From Hahella sp. HNIBRBA332 (GTDB lineage Bacteria > Pseudomonadota > Gammaproteobacteria > Pseudomonadales > Oleiphilaceae): DNA of 64,000 nucleotides. Where the stretch lies: the NCBI RefSeq assembly GCF_030719035.1, contig NZ_CP132203.1:372001-436000 (forward strand), written 5' to 3'. The notes beneath the pieces were generated by a model, which was given only the letters and a program-made list of their open reading frames with translations, was not told the origin of the DNA and ran no database searches. This document shows, piece after piece, positions 62,140 to 64,000 of the stretch. The translations under genes and the position numbers were made by a program. Position 1 is the first letter of the stretch, and every line of letters starts with the position of its first letter.

Positions 62140-63822
62140 TTAGACGGCTTCCCTTTGGCCGTTGTCGGCAGTGATCTGGGCGTGTCTGCCCACCGTCGAC
62201 AACAACGCCTGCAGAGTGGCGGTGGTGGTGTCTTCCGCCAACGCAGCGGCGCTGAAAGGCGCGCCGTTGATCATTACCTTGATGCAGGCGAGGGCGTTGG
62301 CGTCGGTGCCTTCGCCAAGCGCGAATTCATCGTAAGCCTCTACAGCGATGCTGATGCGGTAGCGACTTTCCAGTGCGGCGGCCACCGCCTCCACGCCGCC
62401 GTGACCTTGGCCGCGGATACCGGAGATGATGGCGTCGTCGCCGAATTCAATCTGTACCTGCACGGCTTCGTCAGTTCTATGCATATCGTAAGTGCGTAAC
62501 CGCCATCCTTTGGGTGTGCTCAAATAGCGCTCCTCAAACAAACGATGGATGGTGCGGGAGTCAATTTCGCCGCCTTCCGACTCTGCTTCATGCTGTACGA
62601 CTTTGGCGAATTCGATTTGCAGCCAGCGTGGCAGGCTGATGTTGTAATCGCGCTCCAGTACGTGAGCGACGCCGCCTTTGCCGGACTGGCTGTTGATGCG
62701 AACCACTTCTTCGTAGCGTCTGCCCAGGTCGAAAGGATCTATAGGCAGGTACGCTACATTCCAGACGTCGCCCTCTTTGCGTTTGTGCAGACACTTGCGA
62801 ATTGCGTCTTGATGGCTACCAGAGAACGCGGTGAAGACCAAGTCGCCAGCATAAGGATGGCGTGGGTGCGTACTGATCTCAGTGCAAGCCTCGACGGTAT
62901 CGATAATCTCGGACATGTCGGACAGATCCAGCATGGGATCAATGCCCTGGGAGTACAGATTCATGGCCATCGTGACTAAATCCATGTTGCCGGTACGCTC
63001 GCCGTTGCCTAACAGAGTTCCTTCGACTCTGTCTGCGCCCGCCATCACCGCCAGTTCCGCAGCCGCTACGCCGCAGCCACGGTCATTGTGAGTATGCACG
63101 CTGACAATAACGTGTTCCCGTTGATGGATGTTATCGCACATCCATTCGATCTGGTCGGCGAATACGTTAGGTGTCGCCATCTCAACCGTCGCGGGGAGGT
63201 TGATGATGACCTTGCGGCCGTTTTCCGGGCGCCATACGGCGTTCACGGCATTTACTACCTCGACGGCGAAATCCAGTTCCGTACCAGTAAAACTTTCCGG
63301 AGAGTATTCAAAACTCCACTGGGTTTCCGGATGCTTTTCAGCGTGCGCCAGCACTTCCTGGGCTCCGCGTACTGCAATGGCTTTGATGCCTTCGCGATCC
63401 AGCCCGAATACCTGTTCGCGCTGTACGGTGGAGGTGGAGTTATAAACGTGAACGATCGCTTGTTTGGCGCCCTGCAGCGCTTCATAAGTACGTGCGATCA
63501 GCTCAGGGCGCGCCTGTGTCAGCACTTGGATAGTGACATCGTCCGGAATACGATTTTCTTCAATCAGTTTGCGGCAGAAGTCAAAGTCAGGCTGGCTGGC
63601 AGCGGGGAAGCCGATTTCGATTTCCTTAAACCCACATTTCACCAGAAGGTCGAACAGTCGCTGCTTCTGACTGACGTTCATTGGCTTGATCAAAGCCTGG
63701 TTGCCGTCGCGCAGGTCGACTGCGCACCAGATGGGCGCTTGTTCGATAACCTGATCCGGCCAGCGGCGGTCCGCCTTACGGATAGGAGTGAATGGACGAT
63801 ATTTGCGGTGGTCGAAAGCCAT
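62140..63822 (-). CDS. leuA: 2-isopropylmalate synthase
   Basis: A 560-residue enzyme that joins acetyl-CoA and 2-oxoisovalerate, the first committed step to leucine. The catalytic barrel begins with CAVDLRDGNQALIKPM and has SVHTHNDRGCGVAA with its metal-binding histidines. The C-terminal LeuA regulatory domain, the site of leucine feedback, covers about the last 110 residues. It is of the longer Pseudomonas-type class. The frame is open to 63885, but the ATG at 63822 (MAFDHRKYRPFTP) is where homologues start. Confidence 0.96.
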   Translation of the reverse strand: MAFDHRKYRPFTPIRKADRRWPDQVIEQAPIWCAVDLRDGNQALIKPMNVSQKQRLFDLLVKCGFKEIEIGFPAASQPDFDFCRKLIEENRIPDDVTIQVLTQARPELIARTYEALQGAKQAIVHVYNSTSTVQREQVFGLDREGIKAIAVRGAQEVLAHAEKHPETQWSFEYSPESFTGTELDFAVEVVNAVNAVWRPENGRKVIINLPATVEMATPNVFADQIEWMCDNIHQREHVIVSVHTHNDRGCGVAAAELAVMAGADRVEGTLLGNGERTGNMDLVTMAMNLYSQGIDPMLDLSDMSEIIDTVEACTEISTHPRHPYAGDLVFTAFSGSHQDAIRKCLHKRKEGDVWNVAYLPIDPFDLGRRYEEVVRINSQSGKGGVAHVLERDYNISLPRWLQIEFAKVVQHEAESEGGEIDSRTIHRLFEERYLSTPKGWRLRTYDMHRTDEAVQVQIEFGDDAIISGIRGQGHGGVEAVAAALESRYRISIAVEAYDEFALGEGTDANALACIKVMINGAPFSAAALAEDTTTATLQALLSTVGRHAQITADNGQREAV

Positions 63823-64000
63823 GGAAATCAGCCTCGTAAGTCTTCCTGTTCGAATTGAGCGGGCGTTAGTGTTTCCCGCATCCATTTAGGTCTTGAGCAC
63901 AATGGCTCTGCTTCGCTTGAGCTTGTGGCTCGTTAAGCCGCCCCGCCTTGTGAGCCAGGCTGGCTGACGTCTCGTAGTAAGGTGGATGCGCCTTAAAGAG
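63823..64000. other. Upstream region of leuA
   Basis: 178 bases up to the window edge. I looked for a leucine-rich leader peptide and an attenuator and saw neither. The leuA Shine-Dalgarno is a modest GAGG nine bases from the start codon. Confidence 0.4.

Noticed and set aside
63823..64000. Leucine leader peptide and attenuator before leuA
   Set aside because: No ATG followed by a run of leucine codons and no terminator-like hairpin in the visible part.

Overview
The window reads as a chromosomal segment of a gammaproteobacterium, probably a marine Oceanospirillales-type organism close to Hahella (inferred from gene order and protein similarity as I remember it; no search was run). The alaS-lysC-csrA-tRNA-Ser-tRNA-Arg order and the large fleQ-to-cheW motility block follow the Pseudomonas/Hahella pattern. 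No insertion sequence, prophage, integrase or CRISPR array is visible.

Layout. 1-2.7 kb: the start of an amino-acid ABC transporter ATPase (cut by the window edge), a long gene-free stretch, an RDD membrane protein and a UbiA/MenA-type prenyltransferase. 2.8-4.2 kb: a repeat-bearing protein of unknown function. 4.4-9.2 kb: alaS, lysC, csrA and three tRNAs. 9.6-13.0 kb: the sodium-pump oxaloacetate decarboxylase operon oadGAB. 13.2-49.6 kb: an almost unbroken motility and chemotaxis block. It runs FliT-like gene, fleQ, fleSR, fliEFGHIJ, an hsbA-hsbR-hptB partner-switching module, fliK, fliLMNOPQR-flhB, flhA, flhF, fleN, fliA, cheY, cheZ, cheA, cheB, motC, motD, parC, parP, cheW and a DUF2802 gene. 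49.7-51.3 kb: a minus-strand pair made of a leukocidin/alpha-hemolysin-family pore-forming toxin and a membrane-anchored acidic protein. 51.7-58.1 kb: an AlgP/histone-H1-like protein, a type II P-type cation ATPase and three uncharacterised proteins. 58.1-60.0 kb: a FixL/FixJ-like two-component pair. 60.3-63.8 kb: yebG with a LexA box, a codA-type cytosine deaminase and leuA.

How the parts work together. FleQ, a sigma-54 activator, and FleSR head the flagellar hierarchy. Sequences with the sigma-54 GG-N10-GC pattern precede fleS, fliE, fliK, flhA and parC, which suggests a shared RpoN-dependent programme. FlhF and FleN would set flagellar place and number, and FliA would serve late genes. CheA carries four copies of a short acidic DDEFE-LL-LHG motif in its linker. 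The next genes encode ParC and ParP, which in polar flagellates hold the chemotaxis array at the cell pole, so the repeats may be ParP docking sites. HsbA, HsbR and HptB probably add a partner-switching input to motility.

Most notable points: the leukocidin-type toxin pair; the repeated CheA linker motif beside parC/parP; the sigma-54 site before parC; the textbook SOS box before yebG; a cytosine deaminase with a changed active-site neighbour residue; and a 16-bp tandem repeat in front of that deaminase gene.
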